Shown here in pieces: positions 1 to 8,736 of a DNA stretch of 64,000 nt (positions are counted from its first letter, which is position 1; each line of letters opens with the position of its first letter). The DNA is from Paramyrothecium sp. XJ0827 (lineage: Eukaryota > Ascomycota > Sordariomycetes > Hypocreales > Stachybotryaceae). The notes under the pieces are model-generated. The model was given only the letters and a program-made list of their open reading frames with translations. It searched no databases and was not told the origin of the DNA. Location of the stretch: contig JAJFPB010000009.1 of NCBI GenBank assembly GCA_020881915.1, forward strand, positions 496,001 to 560,000, in the 5' to 3' direction. The position numbers and the translations under genes were made by a program.

Positions 1-626
1 TATGTATGAGGTCTACAAATACCCCCACGTCATGCACGAGCTGCGAGAAGAGCATGACCAGATCTTAGGCAGAGACCCGGCATTCGCAAAGTCCATTCTG
101 GTTCAGTCACCGTGGATTTTAAATGAAGTATACATCGGCGGTCATCAAGGAGGCCCTAAGACTACACACGCCGGCAGGGACTCTCCGTCAGGGAGCACCA
201 GGTTTCGCCCTGGCCTTGAAGGGCACAACCTATCCTGTGTACAACTCTGTCGTTCAAACAATGCCAGCAGCTATTCACACCCACGTCGAATTATGGCCAC
301 GGGCAACCGAGTTCGTACCAGAGCGCTTCCTCGAGCCACAGGGTCACCCGCTTTATCCTATCAAAAACGCTTGGCGCCCCTTTGAGCTAGGGTCGACCCG
401 GTGCATTGGCGAGGAGCTTGCTATGATGGAGATGAAGGTGGCGTTGGCCTTTACAGTGCGCGATTTAGACTTTGATTTTAACTACAAATTGTGGAATGAA
501 ACCAAAGACCAAAAGAAAGTTAACGGGCCAGATATGGTAAATGGTGAGCATGCATATCGTGCTGGACAGGGCATGGGTCATATAAAGGACTACCTTCCAG
601 CAAGGGTGAGGCTAAGGAGCTCATAA
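1..626 (+). pseudogene. Cytochrome P450, 3' part only, frameshifted
   Basis: This is the C-terminal third of a microsomal-type P450; the gene starts left of the window. Frame 2 (from base 2) encodes the J/J' helix region (HVMHELREEHDQILGRDPAF) down to ILNE near base 127. The K-helix then continues in frame 3 from about base 126 (KYTSAVIKEALRLH, with the ExxR pair). A PERF motif (FVPERFLEP) and a heme loop FELGSTRCIG follow. There is no room for an intron at the junction, so one or four bases seem to be missing. The heme loop is also unusual: the family pattern FxxGxRxCxG has Thr where the conserved Arg should be, with an Arg one place later, while the Cys ligand is present. A pseudogene is most likely; an assembly error at about base 125 is the alternative. 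The substrate cannot be inferred. Confidence 0.75.
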
Positions 627-824
627 TACACCTTGTTCAGCTTTGTATCTCAATTCTATCTGAGCATTGAGGATTATGAATCAGGACTTGATACTATTCT
701 TTATGTCTGCTGTGGTTTCTTTCGTATTCAACGGTTTGGGGGCTGGCTATCAACTCTCACCGCTTGTTTCTGGTTCTGATTGGAATTTATATCATTCAAT
801 ACTATTTTATATTCTAGCTTAAAC

Positions 825-2864
825 TTAGACGGTGATCCACCGCGCCATCCACGTGTCCACTACTTCTTTAGCTTCGTCAACCAGACCCATGTCTAGCAGA
901 AGCTGAGTGGTACCTCGTACGGCAGACTCCAAGGCAGAGAATATCCAAGCGTGTGTGATGCTGGTGTGCTCGCCGATGAAAATGGTGTTAAATTCTGTCT
1001 TGTGGTACGCAGGGATGAAAAGATCCTGCTGGCCGACAGTCGGGGACGCCCATGCGCCAGCAGCATGCTCATCTACCTCCCAGCACTGGCGATCGTATAT
1101 TCCAGTGTATTGTTCGTTGGCAATGTCTCCATGGACCTCAACCATGGCCCGCTGGATCAGAGCAACATGGTCCTGCTCGCTTAATGCGGCAACGGATCGA
1201 GCTGAGACACCAGAAGCGTAGGATGCCAGAATTACACCTGGGCCTGTTGAGTTGATTTTGTAAGCTGGATAGCAGACGCTTCCGACACCCGGGATGTCGG
1301 TCGAACCACATCCTCCAAAAATAGGGTTCTCTTGCGACTCCCAGAATCGAGTGTTGTAGTGTAGCGCAACCTTGCATGACTGGGCGTAGTTTAAAGAAGA
1401 TATCGCCCTTGACAACAGACTCGAGTATTGCGGGGTTCTCCAAAGCCTGACCTTGGAAAAGGGGACTGACACGACAGCATAATCGTACTCTTCGCTCTCG
1501 GGAACTTTGTCGTAGGGATCATTCCTCCAGGTGAGTGAAACCGTTGACTTCTCTTTGTTGAAGGACAATCCATCAATCTTCCTGCCAAAGGTGATCTTAT
1601 CTTCGACGTGAGGGGCGAAAGCACGCGGCAAGGAGTCGAGGCCCTTGTCAATAGTCCTCCATGTCGTGGCTGCGAAGTAAACGCTATCATACCACGACCC
1701 CCACATGGGCGAGTTGCTGGAGCCGGACGAAAAATCCACGGTGTCGGCGTCCAAACCAAGCTCGTAACGAAGATAAGCGGTCTCGGACCAGTGGAACAGT
1801 CCTCGGTCGATGGCGTCGCGGTGGGCTTTGAACACGTTTGCGGATATGTTTCGCATTCTCTCTGGGCTGAAATCCAGTAGCTTATCAACCTCAAGGTCAC
1901 CCAACGCGACTCCCTCGGGGTTGCTTGCCAGAGGCGAGGGGTTACGCAGGGACGAGTTTGCAGCTATTTGAGCACTCGTAGGAATACGTCCATTCGGGAG
2001 TCGGAAGCCTCGAGAGTTTGCGGGGGCGTTGGGGTGACTTTGCCTCCAGGGAATGAAATTAACGGCCAAGCAGGTGTTGTTGTGGTTCAAATCGTTGAGA
2101 TGGGCGGCCAGCTGGAAAACCATCTTATGATCCTGGATATCCAGCGTCTCATTCGTGTCTCTGTACATGACTGACACGGGAAACCTCATGGGGCCCATCT
2201 CTTGATACTGATAATCCTTGGGACGGGTGCCGTTGAGGTACTTTGTTCGAACCCGGCCACCAATGCGGTCGCTGGACTCAATGATGTGCCAGTTGTTGAG
2301 GCCAACAGAGGTGAGAAGAAGGCTGGTCATAAGACCAGCCATTCCACCACCGACAATGGCGATCTTCTTCTTCTTTGCTGCTTCGGTCTCGGTGATAGTC
2401 TTGTTCAGATCCTCCAAGTACTGTACACCATCGAACCAGGCTCCGTTGGAATCACCAATCTCGTGGAGAGACTGGCGCTTCTGCGGTGATGCCGACATGC
2501 TAATTGGCCCTGAGCGGCCCAGGAGCGATGATTCGGAGTACGCGTGTAGGCACCCATCTTCAGTAGCGTCTCGTGGCACAACCCAAACCAAGCGATCAGG
2601 CCTCGCAGTCCTGCTCATTAAGAACGAGGCGACCTCATGATGTCCTTGGTCAGCAGCCTGGAGGTCACATTCGCCGTAAAGTACGCGTATGCGGCCCTCC
2701 GGAACATCCTGTCCATAGGTGATATGGATGTTGTGGACGGACTCTGTTGAGACACTACTCGGTCCACTGAACTGGATCGCGCCCTGGGTCACAGGGGCCG
2801 GGCTTGAAGCTACTCTCGTGGCGAGAGACAGCAAAGCCAAACAGGCACCTTTGGGGTGAATCAT
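825..2864 (-). CDS. Secreted L-amino-acid oxidase (flavin amine oxidase family)
   Basis: Single-exon gene of 679 residues. It should oxidise L-amino acids to 2-oxo acids with release of ammonia and H2O2, using FAD. The first in-frame ATG at 2864 gives a signal-peptide-like start (MIHPKGACLALLSLATRVA). About 150 residues of propeptide-like sequence follow, then the Rossmann motif IAIVGGGMAGL near residues 169-179 and the GG-doublet ESSDRIGGRVRT near 197-208. The C-terminal FAD motif IFIGEHTSITHAWIF lies near residues 635-650, as in fungal LAOs. Upstream in-frame codons are only GTG or TTG, which supports this start. Divergent spacing to the RidA gene is 1.8 kb. Substrate range (broad LAO or a specialised amine oxidase) is not readable from the sequence. 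Confidence 0.88.
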   Translation of the reverse strand: MIHPKGACLALLSLATRVASSPAPVTQGAIQFSGPSSVSTESVHNIHITYGQDVPEGRIRVLYGECDLQAADQGHHEVASFLMSRTARPDRLVWVVPRDATEDGCLHAYSESSLLGRSGPISMSASPQKRQSLHEIGDSNGAWFDGVQYLEDLNKTITETEAAKKKKIAIVGGGMAGLMTSLLLTSVGLNNWHIIESSDRIGGRVRTKYLNGTRPKDYQYQEMGPMRFPVSVMYRDTNETLDIQDHKMVFQLAAHLNDLNHNNTCLAVNFIPWRQSHPNAPANSRGFRLPNGRIPTSAQIAANSSLRNPSPLASNPEGVALGDLEVDKLLDFSPERMRNISANVFKAHRDAIDRGLFHWSETAYLRYELGLDADTVDFSSGSSNSPMWGSWYDSVYFAATTWRTIDKGLDSLPRAFAPHVEDKITFGRKIDGLSFNKEKSTVSLTWRNDPYDKVPESEEYDYAVVSVPFSKVRLWRTPQYSSLLSRAISSLNYAQSCKVALHYNTRFWESQENPIFGGCGSTDIPGVGSVCYPAYKINSTGPGVILASYASGVSARSVAALSEQDHVALIQRAMVEVHGDIANEQYTGIYDRQCWEVDEHAAGAWASPTVGQQDLFIPAYHKTEFNTIFIGEHTSITHAWIFSALESAVRGTTQLLLDMGLVDEAKEVVDTWMARWITV

Positions 2865-4655
2865 TTGGTCGGGCCGATGGGACACAGGAAGGAAGAAAGG
2901 AGAGTATGGTTGTTTAAAGTGTGCGGCTTCATCACATAGGGCATGTAGTGGAGATAAGCATCATTTTATACTCGGTCCGCAGGAGTGTTCAAGAAGGTGC
3001 CATGATTGCTTAATGAGAAGTTCTCAATCCAGTGAAATGGAATGTGTAAAAAGAACTTGTCGGTATCTTCGAATCGGACTCTTCCATGGGTCTTCCTGGG
3101 CTTACCGATCCGAATCGAAAGACAAACGGGTCATGCGATACCGCCACTTAGATACGATAAAGATAATGCCCACTAATCCGAAGAATTCTTACGGATGGTT
3201 CTCACCGTCTTCTCCGCTCTTTCCCTAGCTCTCCACGTATCCTTACCTCAGGTTGTGGCGGTTATCGGCAAGGTAGACCACTTCACAGAGTATGGTTACC
3301 CTGACCTCGGACAGTCAACTCATATCTGAGCCGCTACTGGCTGCTATTGACAGTGTATATCAGCCTAGTGCTAGTGGCGCTCCTCTGACAAAAGAGGAAG
3401 GAGGTTCGCCCGCAGAAGATGGAAATAAAAGTCCCGACGATAGCCTTGACTGGCCAGGTGGATCTTCAGAGCGGATTTCAACATTGTGAGGGTTGTAGAC
3501 ATGAATCAAGCAAAAACGTTGTATCGGGATTTAGAGGAGCAATTGCAAATTACGTGCTCGACTATGTGACATTCTTTTTCAAATCGTTTCTGCAAGTATA
3601 CTCTCGCCAGACCAGAAGGTACAAATGTACACCCCGGTCCAACCATGAAGTCATTCACAGTCGTTGCCCGTCAAGTCATACCGCGTTTATTGCGGGGAGT
3701 CGTTGGGATTTTTCCGACCATGGATCACGCTAGACAAGGGCTCTCCAGACATTGGGGAGTGCGTCCAGTTTGCCGACGAAGCGAAGCGATACAGAGGACA
3801 ACTTGGCACCGCGCACGATCAGAACATTCCCATACGTACGCATGGCACAGCAGGGAAGACGCTTGCATATCAGCTGAAGATAAAGATAAGCGAGGCGTCA
3901 TTCGAGAAGCCGAGGAGGGGGTTTGTCGACGACAGAGTAGTTCTGCACTAATGCAAGCGATCTGCTAGTCTGACTCCCACGCGGCCTCAATGCCATCGAC
4001 GACGTTGCCAAGCCTCGCCAGCCCTCGGGTGGTCGCTTTATCGGCGACCGTCCAGCTTCGTAAGCATCAGCCGGCTTCTGATTCGCCGAAAAACGCCGTG
4101 TAGATTCTTCAACGCTCTTTGATTCGCGAGAATGCACCTGCACGCTGCGTTGCTGCATTATCGCCAATGAGGACTTTTGAAGCTCTCCAGGTAACCCTGG
4201 CATTGTTCCTTGCTACCTTATCTTTCGAGGTCCGCGGCACCGCAAGATCTGCAGCGTGTTGCGGGGTTTGCTAATAGCTATGACCGGTGATAATTCCAAA
4301 TTACATGACACCATCGCGGGCGATAAGACGGAAACACAAATGCTTAAACTTAACTCTATCTCGATATTTCTACTTAAGAACCCAAGAAGCTGGTGTGGTG
4401 GGCTCTCCAATCAAACTGCAGCTGCCGGTGAACGCATTCGCGCCTAGAACAATTGCCATCATCAGAACATCAGGTATGTAAGTCCAATCAGGGGCGCTGT
4501 CATTATGCACGGCGGCGTCTGAGATTGACAGACGCACCCTTATCCGACATCCCGAAGAACTTTTGCTAGGACTCTTCGAGAGCGATTGCTTCAGAACATG
4601 ACCAGCTAATGAACCAATGGGATTGTGCACAGCTACCACCAAAAGATCCATCAAC
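2865..4655. other. Intergenic, no supportable gene
   Basis: Promoter regions of the divergent amino-acid oxidase and RidA genes. Several ORFs of 60-107 codons occur on both strands (for example 3292-3489 and 3664-3951). They overlap each other, lack recognisable domains and have no clean splice partners. No repeat or RNA gene was seen. Confidence 0.5.
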
Positions 4656-5211
4656 ATGATAGGCACGACTTTCTCCCGAACCACCACCTTGCTTCTGGCG
4701 GCCCTGGGCGCTGTGTTGGCAGCTCCGCCGCGCCCTCCAATCAGGCACCTCGGCAACCAGGGGCCCATTCTGTGTAAGTCGAGAACTTTTGTCTTTTCAC
4801 CGAGGACTCGGCATTGGTTAACATCTTTTCAGCTGGCGGTGTGGCGACCAGGGACTTGGTGTATGTAAGCGGCACTATCCCATCTGTCAACGGAACGATC
4901 CCGGAGGGCATTGAAGCTCAAACAGTAAGACCTACCCCTTGAAGCTCCTTGGAATTATAACTGAATAAACGTCCCAGGCCGTCGTTATCAACAACATTGC
5001 TGCCATCTTGGAAGAGGCGGGCACGTCTTGGGAATATGCTGTCAAGACTTCAGTCTTCCTTGCAGACATGGATGACTTTGCGGCCATGAACTCTGTATAT
5101 GGCCGATTGATCCCGAACCCCAAGCCCGCTCGGACTACAATCCAAGCCGGAAGATTACCTGGCAATTTTCTGGTCGAAATTGAAGCAGTGGCTGCTATAC
5201 CGCATTGTTGA
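4656..5211 (+). CDS. RidA/YjgF/UK114-family protein with signal peptide
   Basis: Three exons, 4656-4773, 4833-4924 and 4978-5211, give 147 residues. Splice sites are GTAAGT..CAG and GTAAGA..CAG, and the phases close exactly. RidA proteins hydrolyse reactive enamine/imine intermediates released by PLP enzymes and amino-acid oxidases. The family core is complete: RDLVYVSGTIP near residues 46-56, AAILEEAG near 78-85, and RTTIQAGRLPGNFLVEIEAV near 122-141. It keeps the Arg (R122) and Glu (E137) equivalent to E. coli RidA R105 and E120. Unusually, the protein starts with a hydrophobic leader (LLLAALGAVLAAP) typical of secretion, whereas most RidA proteins are cytosolic or mitochondrial. An upstream in-frame ATG at 4617 would bury this leader. 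It may act alongside the neighbouring secreted amino-acid oxidase; that is inference from proximity. Confidence 0.85.
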
Positions 5212-5846
5212 AACACGGCGGCCGTGACAAAACGGGCATAGATTCACTAGTCATAAATACACAAAAGTCTGACCTCTTGTTTTTTTTTCTTTTTTTTTCT
5301 CTTTCTTTTTTTCCCCTCCTGGGCTTGCGATTGGTCCTTCTCAATGAACAAAGCATGAGCAACTCATGATCCAGCTTTAATTAGAATCGACAAATAACTG
5401 TCCAACGCGTTGCGCAACTGGCCAATGGCTCACTTGACAAACGTTACAGTACATTGCCGGCGTCTGTGACCCAAATGAACAAAGCCGAAATCAATCTCGC
5501 GAATAAAAATGTGCTTATGTGTACCGTGCACAATTAATTGATCCTTTGACCCCTTGTCATTCCTTGCTTTGTGAAAGGCGGATTTCTGGGGATGACTCAT
5601 GAGGCGAAGCCAATGAGCCGGGCAGTGCTCCTTTGACATTGAGCACAGACATACTGGTCTATAATAACCCAGGATCAAACGTGACGGTGCATTTAAATAG
5701 TTTATGAACGTTCATTTACTCAGGATCATCTATCCAAAACTCGTGAATTCATCGTCTTCCGACTAAGCACAGCTCCCTGGTGCATCACAATCACCTCTTC
5801 ATCCTATTCTTATAGTATCCAAATTGACGGCAACCTCATCGAGTGC
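5212..5846. other. Intergenic with oligo-pyrimidine tract
   Basis: Holds a T-rich tract at about 5278-5315 (runs of T broken by single C), possibly near the RidA 3' end, and then the promoter of the ADP-ribosyltransferase-like gene. No gene seen. Confidence 0.5.
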
Positions 5847-7553
5847 ATGGCCCCGTTCGACGATGACGAGCTGATACAGCTCTCATTCTTGCGAGATGAG
5901 GAGACTGACGCCCTCATAGCTGAAGGCTTCTTGTCTGACCATGTCAGGTTACTGTCTCCCTTGGACCACATGGTCGTCTTCACACTCGATGGGGTCATTT
6001 TGAACGTCACCACGGGACCTTACTATCCAGCACATTCGGCTTCATTCGAAATTACAAACGTTTCCATCTCTAGAGACGACGTTGACCATCTTCGGCGGAC
6101 GCTCAAAACAATTGTCACCGCGGCAGATCTTACGAATAACCTTGAAAGTTGGCATCGGAGGAGTGATAACATCCCTTACGGCGTTTTTGAGCCTGTGATG
6201 GTAGTACTCGAGCTTGTGCAAGAGACTGTCCGGCAACTACAGTCATTCCGGGCACGCCGGCTCCGCAAGACCCCAGTTGAAGAAGAAGGCTGGCAGAAAC
6301 CCGACGAGCATGTCCTTTTCCTCTCGATCGACTCCAAGCGACCTGTCGAAATAAGTAGCATTCCATGCTCCACGAAAGAGGTCGCCTATCGACTTCTTCG
6401 GAAGACGCCAGGTATTATAGCTGCCGAAGTGGAGGGCACGACAGGTCTTCGCGTGCTTCATGTCGAGCAGGTATTGCGTGCGGACCTTGCCAACGGGCTG
6501 GAGACATTTCAATACATGCTTGGAGCGTCCCTCTCAAGGCTCGGAACTCAAGGCCTTCGGCAACATGTGCCGCCAGAGCTTCGAGACTGTCGAACCGAGG
6601 ATATGGTGGCGCATCTCGTCCAACCGAAGCTTACATGGCACGGCACACAGCGGCAGTTTGTCCCAAGCATTGTGCGCCACGGCTTCTCGTTGCCTGGAAG
6701 AGTAAACGCAGAGACTGGCGTCGCTCACGAAGTCCGATGCGGGTCGACATACGGGCTCGGGGTCTACACATCCCCAGACCCCAAATTCTCACTCTGCTAC
6801 ACCGGCACGAACTGTGGGCGGACCGCGCCTGATCAATTCTTTGGCGTCAAGTTGATTGCTTGCGCCACAGTCATGGGTCGCACACGAGTGGTCACGCGTG
6901 ACGACGAGTGGTTTTTCGAAACGAAGCCCATGGAGGGCGCGGACTCGCATGTTGCCAATGGCGGCCTTGAGTATATTGCGTTTGATAAATGCCAGGCTAT
7001 TCCAGTCTATGTGATCCATCTAGACTGGGGTCGGGAAAACGCTCGGTACTTTCGAGATCTCCCTGATGATCCCGAACAATGGGCAAGGTTGTCCTCGACT
7101 CATCGTCTCAACAGGCGTAGACTGGAACAACAGCCACAGCTACCCGGAGACAAGCAACGGGCCAAGGAGGCTGTCTTTGCCAAAGCCGCCAAGTACTTCC
7201 CTTATGGCTACGGGCCAGCAACTGGCAGTAAATTTGTGGTCGAAGAGGTGGGCGAGTTCTCAGAGGACGAGGAGGATTACGGCGAGTATCAGTCATTGCG
7301 CGCTGAGGAGACAAATGGCAAGAAGCACAGCACAGAGTTTTGGTCGTGGATCAAGGAAACTGAGAAGGACCACGAAGTACTGGAGGAGGGCTTGCACGCC
7401 GCAGATGAGTACTCGTCGGCGCGGCAGGCCTGTCGTGTGGCCCCAGGTTTCAACAGACCTGCAGAGGAGTATGATTCACTGGGTTTTGGACGGGAACCTT
7501 ACGACGAGATACCCGAACTAGGCATCCTCAATTTGCAGGAGGATCAGTCATAG
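5847..7553 (+). CDS. RWD-like domain plus PARP-like ADP-ribosyltransferase
   Basis: Single-exon gene, 568 residues. Residues about 5-100 look like an RWD fold: a Leu/Phe-rich strand region (VVFTLDGVILNVTTGPYYPA), then FEITNVSISRDDVDHLRRTL. A middle part (about 110-255) is not recognised. Residues about 262-400 carry an ADP-ribosyltransferase catalytic core of the PARP H-Y-E type. These are LTWHGTQ (H265), YGLGVYTSPDPKFSL (Y307 in the GxY position) and NGGLEYIAFD (E375 aligned with the catalytic Glu of PARPs), followed by VYVIHLDW. The C-terminus (about 440-568) is acidic and low complexity (EVGEFSEDEEDYGEY). It presumably transfers ADP-ribose from NAD+ to protein. Whether the product is mono- or poly-ADP-ribose is unknown, although the retained Glu permits polymer formation. 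Domain assignment is by eye; the catalytic triad is the strong part. Confidence 0.75.
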   Translation: MAPFDDDELIQLSFLRDEETDALIAEGFLSDHVRLLSPLDHMVVFTLDGVILNVTTGPYYPAHSASFEITNVSISRDDVDHLRRTLKTIVTAADLTNNLESWHRRSDNIPYGVFEPVMVVLELVQETVRQLQSFRARRLRKTPVEEEGWQKPDEHVLFLSIDSKRPVEISSIPCSTKEVAYRLLRKTPGIIAAEVEGTTGLRVLHVEQVLRADLANGLETFQYMLGASLSRLGTQGLRQHVPPELRDCRTEDMVAHLVQPKLTWHGTQRQFVPSIVRHGFSLPGRVNAETGVAHEVRCGSTYGLGVYTSPDPKFSLCYTGTNCGRTAPDQFFGVKLIACATVMGRTRVVTRDDEWFFETKPMEGADSHVANGGLEYIAFDKCQAIPVYVIHLDWGRENARYFRDLPDDPEQWARLSSTHRLNRRRLEQQPQLPGDKQRAKEAVFAKAAKYFPYGYGPATGSKFVVEEVGEFSEDEEDYGEYQSLRAEETNGKKHSTEFWSWIKETEKDHEVLEEGLHAADEYSSARQACRVAPGFNRPAEEYDSLGFGREPYDEIPELGILNLQEDQS

Positions 7554-7743
7554 ACGAGAACTTAATGTCACCGAAGTCACGATTGTTATCCCGAACGTTT
7601 GAGTGATAATCATAAATTTGTGAAGGATAGGTCTATGCTCTATGGTCCCTCAGGGTATGGTTCATAAAATATATACAAATTTTAAAGTACATCAGAATTG
7701 AAGTTTCAACTGGCTCATGCGCCATCTCGAGTGAACGAGTAGC

Positions 7744-8736
7744 TTAAGCGAAGTCGCGAGCGTGGAAGCGAGAGCGGCGGCGGAGGCGGCGCTTGGCGCC
7801 AGGGCAGATGGGCTCCACAACCTCGGTGCCGTTGCCGGGGGCAGGGGCAGGGATAGGGGCGGGAGAAGGAGTGGTAGGAGGAGTCTCGGGGTTGGTAGGA
7901 GTGGTAGGAGGAGTCTCGGGGTTGGTAGGAGTGGTAGGAGGAGTGGCAGGAGGAGTGGTGGTGGGAGGAGCGGGAGCAGGGCTGCCAGAGCCGGAGCCGT
8001 ACAGGGCAGGGCCGGGGATCTCGTAGCTCTCCAGAGTGGTGTAGGGGTTGAAGTGAATACCAGCATCCTCGGCGGTGTACAGCTCGGTGGCCAGGACACC
8101 CTCGGGGTTGTCGGTACCGGAGCCGGTGATCTCAATGTTGAAGCACTGAGGGTAGTTCTGGGCACCGTTGACGTCGCCAGCACCGTGCATGGCAATGATC
8201 TCGTGGCGAGCGACGTAGTTGCCAGGGGCAAGGGTGGCAGGGATGGTGGTGGACCAGGTGTTGTCGTTCTTGATCAGGTCCTCGGCAGCCCACTGCTGGG
8301 TCTCCAGGTCAATGCCAGCCTCGTCAATCTTGACGAACTTGAGGGTGGCAGGGTCGGCGGTGGAGCAGTCACCATCGCACTTGGCGACGTAGGTGAAGAC
8401 GGGGCCGAAGTGAGACTCGGGCCAGGCGGACCAGTGGAAGTCGATCTTGCCGCCGGCAGCGACCTGGACGGAGCTGGTGGCAGCCTTGCCCTTGATGTGG
8501 CAGGCAATGTCGGAGGTGCCGTAGGCGCTGGGGGCAACGAAGCCGTTGTCCAGGTTCTCGGCGTACCAACCAGCGGTCTCGGGAGCAGGTCTGCCCTGAG
8601 AGATGGCGTAGTAGTCGTCCAGGAGGAAGCCGCGGTGCTCAACACCGTCGACGGAGATGGAGGGGACCGTGCCGTGGGCGGCGACGGTGGCGGCGAAGGC
8701 GCCGATGAGGGTAGCGGTGGTGGCGGTGGTCTTCAT
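7744..8736 (-). CDS. AA9 lytic polysaccharide monooxygenase 1
   Basis: Intronless, 330 residues. Secreted copper enzyme that oxidatively cleaves cellulose and related glucans. The signal peptide (residues 1-20) ends at A-A so that His21 becomes the mature N-terminal histidine-brace residue (AAHGTV). The second copper ligand is H109 in WPESHFGPVFTYVAKC. Second-sphere H184 and Q193 and the axial Y195 lie in AMHGAGDVNGAQNYPQC. Residues about 250-305 form a Pro/Thr linker containing two exact 10-residue repeats (PPTTPTNPET). There is no CBM1; the protein ends with Cys311 followed by an Arg/Lys tail (PGAKRRLRRRSRFHA). It is convergent with the ADP-ribosyltransferase-like gene. The opposite strand is also open for 327 codons, but this is a codon-bias shadow. 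Confidence 0.93.
   Translation of the reverse strand: MKTTATTATLIGAFAATVAAHGTVPSISVDGVEHRGFLLDDYYAISQGRPAPETAGWYAENLDNGFVAPSAYGTSDIACHIKGKAATSSVQVAAGGKIDFHWSAWPESHFGPVFTYVAKCDGDCSTADPATLKFVKIDEAGIDLETQQWAAEDLIKNDNTWSTTIPATLAPGNYVARHEIIAMHGAGDVNGAQNYPQCFNIEITGSGTDNPEGVLATELYTAEDAGIHFNPYTTLESYEIPGPALYGSGSGSPAPAPPTTTPPATPPTTPTNPETPPTTPTNPETPPTTPSPAPIPAPAPGNGTEVVEPICPGAKRRLRRRSRFHARDFA
7871..7943. repeat. 30-bp tandem repeat in LPMO linker
   Basis: Two exact copies of a 30-bp unit (7871-7900 and 7901-7930) plus 13 bases of a third. They encode the Pro/Thr/Asn/Glu linker repeats of the first AA9 protein. Such units change copy number by slippage without breaking the frame. Confidence 0.9.

Noticed and set aside
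2202..2640. ORFs on the + strand within the amino-acid oxidase
   Set aside because: Antisense shadows of the FAD-binding region.
3645..3968. Overlapping ORFs of about 95-107 codons
   Set aside because: Three frames open at once on both strands with no family features; likely chance.
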